Positions 40,099 to 48,554 of a stretch of 64,000 nucleotides of DNA are shown here, in pieces. The notes beneath the pieces are model-generated. The model saw only the letters and a program-made list of their open reading frames with translations, searched no databases and was not told the origin of the DNA. Source of the DNA: Solirubrobacter pauli (lineage in GTDB: Bacteria > Actinomycetota > Thermoleophilia > Solirubrobacterales > Solirubrobacteraceae); contig NZ_RBIL01000001.1 in the NCBI RefSeq assembly GCF_003633755.1, forward strand, positions 186,001-250,000, written 5' to 3'. The position numbers and the translations under genes are program-made. The stretch's first letter is position 1, and each line of letters begins with the position of its first letter.

Positions 40099-43000
40099 TC
40101 ACATTCCGATCTCGGCGAGCTGTCGGCGCACGCCGCTGTTGATGGATCCGTAGTCGCGCTGGTTGCGCGCGTGGTCGAGGCCCTGGTCGAGCGTCTCCTC
40201 GACGGCCTCGGTCGGCGTGAGGTTGACCGGCAGCACCTTGTCGATCACCTTCAAGCCGCACTTGAGCCAGGCGACGGCCTGCTCGGGCAGCGACTCCTTC
40301 TGCTCGCCCTCGTAGATCTCCATCGCGCCCTCCGCGATCTCGACCGCGGTGTCGATCTTCTCCAGGCCGTCGTTGAGCTTGCCCGCGGTCTCGACGATCG
40401 GGTTGTCCTCGAGCGGCAGCTCGGAGACGGTCTCGATCGCGTCACGGCCGTCCTCGCTCCGGACCCAGTCGACGACCTTGTTGAAGCCGCCGACGATGCT
40501 GTCGACGACGCCACCGCCGGTGCTGCCGCCACCGGCGCCCTCGTCCATGCCGGACGGGTCGCGCTTGCCCACGGGGTCGTTGCCCGCGTAGACGAAGACG
40601 TTCATGCCGCCCTCCTGCAGGATCGGGTCGCGCGCGGTGAAGCGGCCCGTGGCCGGCTCGTAGTCGCGCAGGCCGAAGCGCACCAGGCCCGTCACCGGGT
40701 CCTCGATGCCGCCCGCGAAGCCCAGCGGGATCTCGAACGTGCCCGTCTCGGCGGCCTTGTTGCGCACGCCGAACGCGTTGCCGGCGTACGTCTTGACGAC
40801 GGCGCCGGCCGCGTCGGTGATCACGCGCGGCGTGCCGACCTGGTCGGTGCCGACGTAGTACCGCGCGCCGCCGCGCTCGAGCGCGAACAGCAGGTCGTAG
40901 CGGTCGTAGAAGTACTGCGTGACCTCGGTGCCGACACGGCTCGCCGACACCTGAAACGGGCGCGACGCGTCCCCGTACAGGAACTCGGTGCGCACGCCGC
41001 CGGCGACCCGCGCCCGCAGGCGCCGCGACGCGTCGTACTCGTAGGTGACGGTCGTGCCGCCGACCGTGGCGGACTTCAGCTCACCCTTGTCGCCGTAGGT
41101 GAACGTGTCCGCGCCGCGGCTGACGAGGAAGCCCGCCGCGTCGTAGGTGTGCGTGCCGGTCATCCGGTCGTCGTCGGCGTACGACTTCCCGGCGCGGTTG
41201 CCGTTGACGTCGTACGTCCAGGACTCGTTCGCGTCGCCGGAGACCGACTTGAGCTCGCCGTCGGGGAAGTACGTGTAGTCGTAGGTCTTGGTCGTCCCGT
41301 TGATGGTCTCGACCCGCTTGGTGATGCGGCCCGAGTCGTCACGGGTGACGACGTTCTCGTAGCGCTTGGCGCCCTTGACGGTGAGCGCGCGGCCCTTCGC
41401 CGCACCCGCGTTGTCGTAGGTCAGCGCGAGGCTGAGCGCGTCGTCCGTGATCTTGCTGACGTCCCCGAGCGGGCCGCCGCGCTCGTACGTGAACGGGCCG
41501 TAGCCGGTGAGGTTGCCGTCGTCGTCACGCGTGAGCGCGCGCTTGGGCGTGCCGGCGAGCTGGATCGACTCCAGCTGCATGTCGGCCCCCCAGCCGTACG
41601 TGAACTCGCCCGCGCTCGTCTGGAGCAGGCCGTCGAAGGCGAACGCGTCGGTCTTCGCGCCGCGCGTGGCGGACGTGATCCGCGTGGTCGCGTCGGCGTA
41701 GCCGAACGTCGCCTCGCCCACCCCGGTCAGGCGGCCGTCCGTCTTGCGGGCGTAGGACGTCGTCCCGCGGCCCGGCAGCGTGACCGACTGCAGGTAGTGG
41801 TCGTCGTCGTAGGCGCGCGTCTGCGGGGACACCCCCGGCGCCGTGTACGACGTCAGGTTCGCGGTCGGCGAGAACCCGTACGTGTGCGTCTTGCCGCTCG
41901 GCATCGTCACGCCCGTGCGGTTGCCGGCGTCGTCGTAGGTGAAGCCGTAGGTGTGGCCGCTCGGCAGCTTGACCGAGGTCACGCGCTCGACGCCGTCGTA
42001 GCCGTACGTGACCGTGCGGCTCTCGCCGTCCGTGCGCGTCAGCAGCCGCTGCGGGCGCGTGGCGTCGTAGCCGTAGGTAATCTCGCGCGTGCCCTGGACG
42101 ACCTTGGCCAGGCGGCCCTTCGCGTCCCACGTCATCGTGCGCGGCACGATGCCCGTCCCGTAGCTGTGCGTGACGGGATGGCCCTTGGCGTCGAAGGTGG
42201 TCGAGACCTCGCGGCCGGACGGCGACGTGCTCGTCAGCGTCCGGGTCGTGCCGTCGTACTCGCGCCGTGACGTCTTGCCGTTGATCGTCGTCTCGTCCGC
42301 GAGCGTGTCGATGCTGAACGGGCTCGCCGGCGACTTGAGGTCGACCGTGCGCTCGTTGGTGGTGACCTTCGTGCGCCCGTCCGGCGTGCGGACCGTGGCG
42401 CGGGCCGTGTAGGGCGCGCGCATGCCCCACCGCGGGTCGCCCGCGAGCGTGGTCGTGACCACGGTGCCGTCGGGCTGGGTGACGCGCGTGACGCCGTCGG
42501 CGCCGTACTCCATCACCGACTTGGCGCCGGACGGGTCGATCGTGGTCGAGCGCGTGCCGCCGCCGGGGAGCTGCTCGGCCTCGAACGTCGTCAGCTTGCC
42601 CAGGTCCGACGTGCGCTTGATGCGGTAGCCGGTCGCCGTCGCCTCACGCGTGAGCGTGACGATCGAGCCGCTCTTGTCCTCGTCGGTCTTCAGCCGCCCG
42701 GTGGCGGCGTCGTAGGTGAAGTGCGCGTCCTTGCCGAGCGGGTCGGTGAACGTCTTCAGCAGGCCGCCCGGCGTGTAGTCGAGCGTGTGCGCTTCGTTCT
42801 CCGCGTTCTTGACCTCGCCGAGCATGCCGTCGGGACGGATGGTGAGGCTCGTGCGCAGGTTGCCGGGCGCGACGATCGCGGTCGCCTTGCCGGCACCGTC
42901 GCGCTCGATCGTGACGACGTTGCCGTCCCCGTCGGTGACCGTCTTGAGCCGGCCCGCGGCGTCGTAGCCGAACGTGAAGCGGACGACACCGGTCAGCGCC

Positions 43001-46000
43001 TCCAGCGTCTTCAGGTGGCGGCCGGAGCGGTCGAACAGGAACACCTGCGTGCCGTCCTGGCTCGGGAGCGAGAAGTCGGCGTCGACGAAGCCCGGCAGGC
43101 CCGGCGAGACGCGGCGGATGCGCGCGTTGCCGGTGTCGGCGATCTGCACCGACTGGTCCGGCGCGACCGTGACGTCCTCCGGGAACGTGAGCTGCGCCTG
43201 GGCCGGCGCGTTGCCGTCGCCGGCGTCGCCGCTGCGGCCGGTGCCGGCGTAGACGGCGACGGTGCCGTCCTTGGCGATCCGGCGGACCAGGTGATGGATG
43301 CGGTCGGAGACGTAGACGGTGCCGTCGTCGGCGACGTCGAGGCCGTAGGCCTGCCCGATGTCCGCGGCCAGCGTCGTCGCCTCGCCCTGGGCGGTGAGTT
43401 TGACCACGCGCTCGTTGAGCGCGTCGGCGACGAAGACCGACCCCTCGGCGTCGACGGCGACGTCGGTCGGCAGGTTCAGGTCCGTGGTGAGCGTGTTGAT
43501 GCGCCCGTCCGGCGCGACGCGGCGGACGCGGTTGCGGCCGGCCTCGGCGATGTAGAGCGTGCCGTCGGCGGCCAGCGCGAGACCGCGCGGCTGCTTGAGG
43601 CTCGCGCTCGTGGCCGGGCCGCCGTCGCCGAGCGTGTCGGGGTCTCCCCCGCCGGCGAACGTCGACCGGTTGCCGAGCGGGTCGATCTTGACGATCCGCG
43701 CGTTGCCGGTGTCGGAGATGAAGAGCGTGCCGTCGTCGGCGACGGCCACGTCACGCGGCGCGGTCAGGCCGTCCTCGTCGTCGGCGACGATGTGCACCAT
43801 GCCGTTCTTGTCGACCTTGAGCACGCGGTCGGCGCCGGTCTCGGCGACGTAGATCGAGCCGTCGGCGCCGGCGTCGGTGCCGCGGGCGGTCTCGAGCGGG
43901 AACATCGTCGCCGGCTTCGTCGGGTCGACGTTGCCGTCGGACACGCCGACCGCGGTGTCGAGCTCCGCGCGGATCGCCTCGGTGGTGACCTTCGAGCCGT
44001 CGCCCTTGTAGAGCGTGCGGGCCTGCGGGTCGTAGGCGTGGTGCACGTCGAGCGTCCAGCCGCCGAGCGCGTCGCTGCCGGCGCCGAGGACGCCCACGGG
44101 GCGCTCCCACTCCTGCCAAGCGATGATCTCGCGGCGCGACTCGTCGTCGCCTCCCGCCTCGTTGCGGGTGACGGGCGCGCCGCCGAACTGGCCGAAGGAC
44201 GCCTCGAACTCGGACGCCTCCAGGTACTCGGCCGCGTACACGTAGCCGATCCGCACCTCGGCGTTCTGCGCCCCCTCGACCGTGCGGCCGTAGGCGTCCA
44301 CGCCGTCCCACTCGAACGTGTGCTTGAGGTTCGCCTTGGGTGTGAACGTCTGACGGAACTCCTGGCCGGCGACGGTCACCTCGAGCTCGACGCGCTTCAG
44401 GCTCGGCTTGATCGACGCGCCCGTCAGCGGGATCTCGAGCCGGTAGGCCTCCTTGTAGCCGGGGACGCGGCCGGAGTTGTAGTAGAGGTTGAGGGGCGTG
44501 CCGGGGACGGAGAGGGTCTCGCCGAGCGTCTGGTTGAAGACGCCGATGATCGAGCCGGCGGCCTCGCACTCGGGGCAGTAGGGCGGGGGCGGCGGCTCCT
44601 CGTCCGGGGCGTCGCAGTCGGCCTTGCAGCCGTACGGCCAGTTGTAGTCCCAGGGCGTGAAGTGCTCGACCTCGACGCGCCACAGCGACTTGCCGGCGCC
44701 GTACTCCTGGGCGAGCTTCGTGCGCTCGGCGTCGTCGAGGCCCTGGTTGTCCGCGGTGCCGTCGCCGTCCGTGTCGACGTTCGCGCGGCCGCCCGACTCG
44801 CTGATGATCTTGATGACCACGCCGTTCTTGGACGGCACCCACGCGCCCTTGGCCTCGTCGTAGTACGCCGACGGCACGATCGTGCCGGCCTTGAAGCCGA
44901 GGAAGTTGTCGACGTAGGTCGTGACCGGCTTGGTGAACTTGACGTCGGTGGCGCCCGCCTCGACGGCGTCATCGACGGAGAACTCGACGGCGTAGGTGTA
45001 GGCGGAGCTGTCCGGCAGCTCGCCCGGCATGCGCTCCTCGCCGTTCGCGCCGACCGTGTACTCGGTCGCGCGGACCTCGAGGTCGCCGAGCGGCTTCGTC
45101 TGGCCGTTCGGCAGCGTCATCGTGGCGTCCGTGCCGGGGTCGAACATGAGCGTCGCCTGGCGCGGATCGCTGTCGTCGGCCGGCGTCGTCTCGCTCGTGG
45201 CGACCTGCAGCGTGTCGGCCTTCTCCTCGATCTCCGTGACCTTCGCGTCGTACGGGGTCATCACCACGTCGGCGATGTCCACGTAGTCCTGCCACGGGAT
45301 CGGCTCCGTGCGCTGGACGCTCATGAAGCCGTCCTGCTCGAACGTCAGCGTGAGGTCCGCGCCACCGTTGACGGCGAGGTCGTAGCCGCCGTCCTCACGG
45401 GTCGCGGTGTAGCCGAGCTCGGAGTGGTCGAGCACGGTGACGCGCGCGCCCTTCATCGGCGTCCCGTCGGCCTTGAGGACCTTGCCGCGGACGACCGCCA
45501 CCTGCTTGTCGGCGATCGTGCTGGGCTTGACCTCCTTCTGGATCGGGTTGCTGCCCGTGTAGAGGAACTCGGTGCCGTCGGCGACCGTGGTCGGCTTGCT
45601 CGGCTCGGGCGCGGGGGCGACGTCGGCCGGGTCCGCGGCGGGGGTGAGCGGGGGCTCAGGGAAGTCGGGGGTCGGGGTGGCCGTGACCGTCGGGGTCACG
45701 GTGGCGGTCGCCGTGGCGGTGGCGGTGGCGGTGGCCGTTGCGGTGGCCGTGGGCGTCGCGGAGGCGGTGGCCGTCGCGGTGGCGGTCGGGCCCGGGTTCG
45801 GGTTCGGGTTCGGCGCCGGCTGCGGGACGGGCTGCGGCGCCGGGCCGGGAGCCGGCGTGGGCTGCGGGCCGGTGCGCACGGTGATCTCGCCCGAGGCGCG
45901 GCAGTTGTTCTTCTCGTTGCGCTCGCGGACCTTGTTCTTCGGGTCCGCGCAGGCGATCACGCGGTACGTACCCGCGGGCACCGTGAGCGTGTACGTCGCC

Positions 46001-46275
46001 GCCGCGCTCTTCCTGGCGGCCAGCGCCTTGACCGACCCGCTGGTGAGCGCGCGGTCGTCCTTGCTCGGCTTCGCGTCCTTCGAGAGCGTGAGCGCGACCT
46101 GCGACGCCTTGGCCTTCGCGGGACCGGCGTTCTTCACGGTGACCGTCGCGGAGCCCGCGTCGGCCTGCAGCTTGGCGACCGACAGGTCGGGCCGAGCGGG
46201 TGCAGCGTATGCCGGGCTCGCGAGCAGCGCGAACCCAGCGGCAAGCATCACGCTTGCGCGAGGGAAGATCTTCAA
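40099..46275 (-). CDS. Teneurin/RHS-like giant secreted protein with CARDB, NHL and YD repeats
   Basis: 2058 residues from TTG 46275 (signal peptide KIFPRASVMLAAGFALLASP). Order: CARDB-like domain (PDLSVAKLQADAGSATVTVK), Pro- and Ala/Thr-dipeptide linkers, a carboxypeptidase-regulatory-like domain (VVRGKVLKADGTPMKGARVT), a teneurin-type beta domain (TLSVPGTPLNLYYNSGRVPG), NHL propeller repeats (APRDVAVADDGTLFISDTGN and copies), many YD repeats, then the RHS core signature RFGLRDYEPATGRFTARDP. The last ~150 residues after PSG are a variable helical tip, the usual toxin position; no toxin family recognised. No immunity-like small gene follows; the beta-solenoid gene starts 2 bp downstream. Confidence 0.88.
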   Translation of the reverse strand: MKIFPRASVMLAAGFALLASPAYAAPARPDLSVAKLQADAGSATVTVKNAGPAKAKASQVALTLSKDAKPSKDDRALTSGSVKALAARKSAAATYTLTVPAGTYRVIACADPKNKVRERNEKNNCRASGEITVRTGPQPTPAPGPAPQPVPQPAPNPNPNPGPTATATATASATPTATATATATATATATATVTPTVTATPTPDFPEPPLTPAADPADVAPAPEPSKPTTVADGTEFLYTGSNPIQKEVKPSTIADKQVAVVRGKVLKADGTPMKGARVTVLDHSELGYTATREDGGYDLAVNGGADLTLTFEQDGFMSVQRTEPIPWQDYVDIADVVMTPYDAKVTEIEEKADTLQVATSETTPADDSDPRQATLMFDPGTDATMTLPNGQTKPLGDLEVRATEYTVGANGEERMPGELPDSSAYTYAVEFSVDDAVEAGATDVKFTKPVTTYVDNFLGFKAGTIVPSAYYDEAKGAWVPSKNGVVIKIISESGGRANVDTDGDGTADNQGLDDAERTKLAQEYGAGKSLWRVEVEHFTPWDYNWPYGCKADCDAPDEEPPPPPYCPECEAAGSIIGVFNQTLGETLSVPGTPLNLYYNSGRVPGYKEAYRLEIPLTGASIKPSLKRVELEVTVAGQEFRQTFTPKANLKHTFEWDGVDAYGRTVEGAQNAEVRIGYVYAAEYLEASEFEASFGQFGGAPVTRNEAGGDDESRREIIAWQEWERPVGVLGAGSDALGGWTLDVHHAYDPQARTLYKGDGSKVTTEAIRAELDTAVGVSDGNVDPTKPATMFPLETARGTDAGADGSIYVAETGADRVLKVDKNGMVHIVADDEDGLTAPRDVAVADDGTLFISDTGNARIVKIDPLGNRSTFAGGGDPDTLGDGGPATSASLKQPRGLALAADGTLYIAEAGRNRVRRVAPDGRINTLTTDLNLPTDVAVDAEGSVFVADALNERVVKLTAQGEATTLAADIGQAYGLDVADDGTVYVSDRIHHLVRRIAKDGTVAVYAGTGRSGDAGDGNAPAQAQLTFPEDVTVAPDQSVQIADTGNARIRRVSPGLPGFVDADFSLPSQDGTQVFLFDRSGRHLKTLEALTGVVRFTFGYDAAGRLKTVTDGDGNVVTIERDGAGKATAIVAPGNLRTSLTIRPDGMLGEVKNAENEAHTLDYTPGGLLKTFTDPLGKDAHFTYDAATGRLKTDEDKSGSIVTLTREATATGYRIKRTSDLGKLTTFEAEQLPGGGTRSTTIDPSGAKSVMEYGADGVTRVTQPDGTVVTTTLAGDPRWGMRAPYTARATVRTPDGRTKVTTNERTVDLKSPASPFSIDTLADETTINGKTSRREYDGTTRTLTSTSPSGREVSTTFDAKGHPVTHSYGTGIVPRTMTWDAKGRLAKVVQGTREITYGYDATRPQRLLTRTDGESRTVTYGYDGVERVTSVKLPSGHTYGFTYDDAGNRTGVTMPSGKTHTYGFSPTANLTSYTAPGVSPQTRAYDDDHYLQSVTLPGRGTTSYARKTDGRLTGVGEATFGYADATTRITSATRGAKTDAFAFDGLLQTSAGEFTYGWGADMQLESIQLAGTPKRALTRDDDGNLTGYGPFTYERGGPLGDVSKITDDALSLALTYDNAGAAKGRALTVKGAKRYENVVTRDDSGRITKRVETINGTTKTYDYTYFPDGELKSVSGDANESWTYDVNGNRAGKSYADDDRMTGTHTYDAAGFLVSRGADTFTYGDKGELKSATVGGTTVTYEYDASRRLRARVAGGVRTEFLYGDASRPFQVSASRVGTEVTQYFYDRYDLLFALERGGARYYVGTDQVGTPRVITDAAGAVVKTYAGNAFGVRNKAAETGTFEIPLGFAGGIEDPVTGLVRFGLRDYEPATGRFTARDPILQEGGMNVFVYAGNDPVGKRDPSGMDEGAGGGSTGGGVVDSIVGGFNKVVDWVRSEDGRDAIETVSELPLEDNPIVETAGKLNDGLEKIDTAVEIAEGAMEIYEGEQKESLPEQAVAWLKCGLKVIDKVLPVNLTPTEAVEETLDQGLDHARNQRDYGSINSGVRRQLAEIGM

Positions 46276-46439
46276 GGCGGCGTCCGTACCTTTATTGCGA
46301 TTCCTGGGGAGTGCCGACAGGCTCCCGGAGCGGACCGCCACGTTACGGGCGGTTACCCACACACCCACAGCGCGGGGACCACCACACCGGCGGTGCGGGA
46401 ATCACGCCGATCGAAGGATGTACGTGCGACCCTGTGGCG

Positions 46440-46817
46440 ATGCGCCGTACCCTCGTCCTCGCCCTCGCCCTGCTGACCCTGTGCGCGCCGGGCGTCGCCC
46501 TCGCCGCCGGCTCCTCCTACGTCCGCGACCCGTTGTCGGACCGCCTGGCGCAGAAGCCCAAGACGCTCGCCTTCCGCGACGTGGACCTCACGAGCCTGCG
46601 CTGGAAGCACTGGGGCTGGAGCAAGGCGATCGGCCGCGGCACGGCCAGCGTCCTGCTGTGCGAGCCCAGCTGCGCCGAAGGCCGCCGCGTCCGCGGCAAG
46701 GTCCGCGTCGTCCTGCGCAAGCGCGTGGCCGAGGGCGACCGCCGTGTCTACCAGTGCATCGAGGCCCGCATCACGGGCGTGCCGAAGGCCTACTCGAAGA
46801 TCAGCTGGCAGTGCTGA
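46440..46817 (+). CDS. Small secreted protein with three conserved-looking cysteines
   Basis: 125 residues from ATG 46440: signal peptide (MRRTLVLALALLTLCAPGVALA), then SSYVRDPLSDRLAQKPKTLA, a strand-rich basic core (LRWKHWGWSKAIGRGTASVL, LLCEPSCAEGRRVRGKVRVV) and an ending KISWQC. Mature cysteines lie in LCEPSC, YQC and the final residue, enough for two disulfides. Family not recognised. Divergent from the RHS-like gene over 164 bp. Confidence 0.6.
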   Translation: MRRTLVLALALLTLCAPGVALAAGSSYVRDPLSDRLAQKPKTLAFRDVDLTSLRWKHWGWSKAIGRGTASVLLCEPSCAEGRRVRGKVRVVLRKRVAEGDRRVYQCIEARITGVPKAYSKISWQC

Positions 46818-46829
46818 GCACGTCGATCC

Positions 46830-47546
46830 TCACTCAGGCGGTTCGGCTTCGGGCCTGATCGGCACGATGTCGTCGATGCGAGCGCCTTCCTCGAGGTCAG
46901 CGCTGTCGACGTACCCGCGAAGGTTGAGGCTCGGCGGGGTGTAGTACTGCACGGCGTCGAGGAGGAACGCGTAGAACCAAAGGAAGCTGTCGTGCCCGTA
47001 GTCCAGCCGGCACGCGGTGAGCGCGTCCTGCGGGTAGTTCTGCAGCACGGCGGCGTCCTCGCGTGGCGATCAGGCGGTGGTGAACTGGTCGACGACGAAC
47101 AGAGCATTCGTGCGGTCCATCTCGGGCAGCGCCTGGTTCGCTCGCACAAACGCTCGGAACAGCGCCCTGCTGCTGGTCTCGGCGCCCGACGCGCCGCGCT
47201 CGACCGCGTCCTCGACCAGCGCGCTCGTCAGCGTCGACTTGACCTCGATGGCAGCGAGCACGCTCTCCACCGGGTGCACCCCGAGTCGCCCGGCCGTGAC
47301 GAACGCCGGCGACACGTCCGAGTCGACGATCAGCAGATCCTGCTGACCACTCTCCTCACCGCGGTCGTTGATCACCACGCCGCTGGACAGCGACATGCGC
47401 TGCGGCAGGTGCGGCGCGAGCGCTGCGGCGAGGTCCTCCTCCCGCATCTCGCCCTTGGTCAGCGCGTGCCGGACCGCGTCGGACCGGAGCACGCCGGCGC
47501 GGAGGTTCGCCGACAGGGCTCGCATGGAGTTCTGAAAGGCAGACAC
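46830..47546 (-). pseudogene. DUF6602-like gene interrupted by an in-frame TGA
   Basis: From GTG 47546 the frame reads an apparent DUF6602 (nuclease-like) domain: LTKGEMREEDLAAALAPHLP, LSSGVVINDRGEESGQQDLL, IVDSD and VLAAIEVKSTLTSALVED, the last with an ExK core. A TGA at 47070 ends it after FVVDQFTTA. The same frame then continues without shift through SPREDAAVLQNYPQDALTAC and DYGHDSFLWFYAFLLDAVQYY to a stop at 46830. That stretch looks like the rest of the same protein. Most likely a nonsense mutation; a functional truncated protein or readthrough is possible. Confidence 0.65.
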
Positions 47547-47596
47547 CGATCGCGGTCGTTCCCTCCGTGGGAGCGGAACAAACGGCCGATCGCCGG

Positions 47597-48496
47597 TCAG
47601 GTGAAGCGCACGTCGACCGCCGCGGCGAGCTCGCGGGCGCGAGCGGGGTCGAAGACCGCCGCGCCCGGGACCTCGGCGGCGGCGGCCGCGGCTCCGACGG
47701 CCAGCGCGACCGCGGCGGGCCAGTCGGCGCCGGTGTCGCGGGCGGCCACGAGCGCGCCGAGGGTCACGTCGCCGCAACCGACCGGGTAGCGGCCACGGGT
47801 CGGCGGGGTGGCGCGCAGGACGACGCCGTTCGCCGCCAGCTCGAGCCCCGCGGCGCCGCGGGTGATGCACGCGACGCCCTGCGCGGGGCGCAAGGCGCGG
47901 ACGTCGACGTCCGCGCCGAGCAGGCCGTGCGCCTCGTGCTCGTTGATCTTCACGAGGTCCGGCATCACGCGCACGCCGGCGGCGAGGGCCTCCCCGCTGC
48001 CGTCCAGGGCGACTGAGGCACCGGCCGCACGGGCCGCTTCGAGGAGGACGGCGGCGCCGTCGACGGGCGCGCCCGGCGGCAGCGAGCCGGACAGGGTCAC
48101 CCAGCTCGCGCCGGTGGCGGCGTCGCGCACCGCGTCCACGAGCGCGTCCCACTCGGCCGCGGCGATGGGTGGCGCGCCCTCGTAGAACTCCGTCAGGTCC
48201 TGGCCCTCGCCCGCGACGGAGACGCAGATGCGCGGCTCCGCGTCGGTCGGGACGCGGCGGACCTCGAGGCCGGCGGCCTCGAGCTGCGTCTCGATCCACG
48301 CGCCGTTCGCGCCGCCGAGCGGGGCGACGGCGCGGACCGGCGTACCGAGCTGCGCGGCCGCTCGCGCGGCGTTGAGGCCCTTGCCACCGGCGACCGCGAC
48401 GACCTCGTGCGGGCGGTGGATCCGCCCCACCACGACGGGCCCGCTCACCCGGTGCAGCCGGTCGACCGCCGGGGTCGGCGAGATGCAGACGATCAT
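47597..48496 (-). CDS. PfkB family carbohydrate kinase (1-phosphofructokinase/tagatose-6-P kinase type)
   Basis: 299 residues with the ribokinase-like fold: N-terminal signature VAVAGGKGLNAARAAAQLGT, middle PDLVKINEHEAHGLLG, and the C-terminal active site YPVGCGDVTLGALVAARDTG, where Asp of GCGD is the catalytic base. The order and the KINE motif fit the FruK/LacC branch, which phosphorylates hexose phosphates. No PTS or sugar-uptake gene is adjacent, so the substrate is open. It precedes the DUF6602 relic on the same strand by 50 bp. Confidence 0.87.
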   Translation of the reverse strand: MIVCISPTPAVDRLHRVSGPVVVGRIHRPHEVVAVAGGKGLNAARAAAQLGTPVRAVAPLGGANGAWIETQLEAAGLEVRRVPTDAEPRICVSVAGEGQDLTEFYEGAPPIAAAEWDALVDAVRDAATGASWVTLSGSLPPGAPVDGAAVLLEAARAAGASVALDGSGEALAAGVRVMPDLVKINEHEAHGLLGADVDVRALRPAQGVACITRGAAGLELAANGVVLRATPPTRGRYPVGCGDVTLGALVAARDTGADWPAAVALAVGAAAAAAEVPGAAVFDPARARELAAAVDVRFT

Positions 48497-48518
48497 GCGG
48501 GCGGTGACGGTAGCGATC

Positions 48519-48546
48519 GGGCGCCGCGGCTCCAGCCGCGGCGCCC
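48519..48546 (-). terminator. Hairpin terminator after the cupredoxin/Ig-like gene
   Basis: A perfect 12-bp stem GGGCGCCGCGGC/GCCGCGGCGCCC with a 4-nt TCCA loop, 8 nt past the stop at 48555. Confidence 0.7.
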
Positions 48547-48554
48547 GTGACCCC

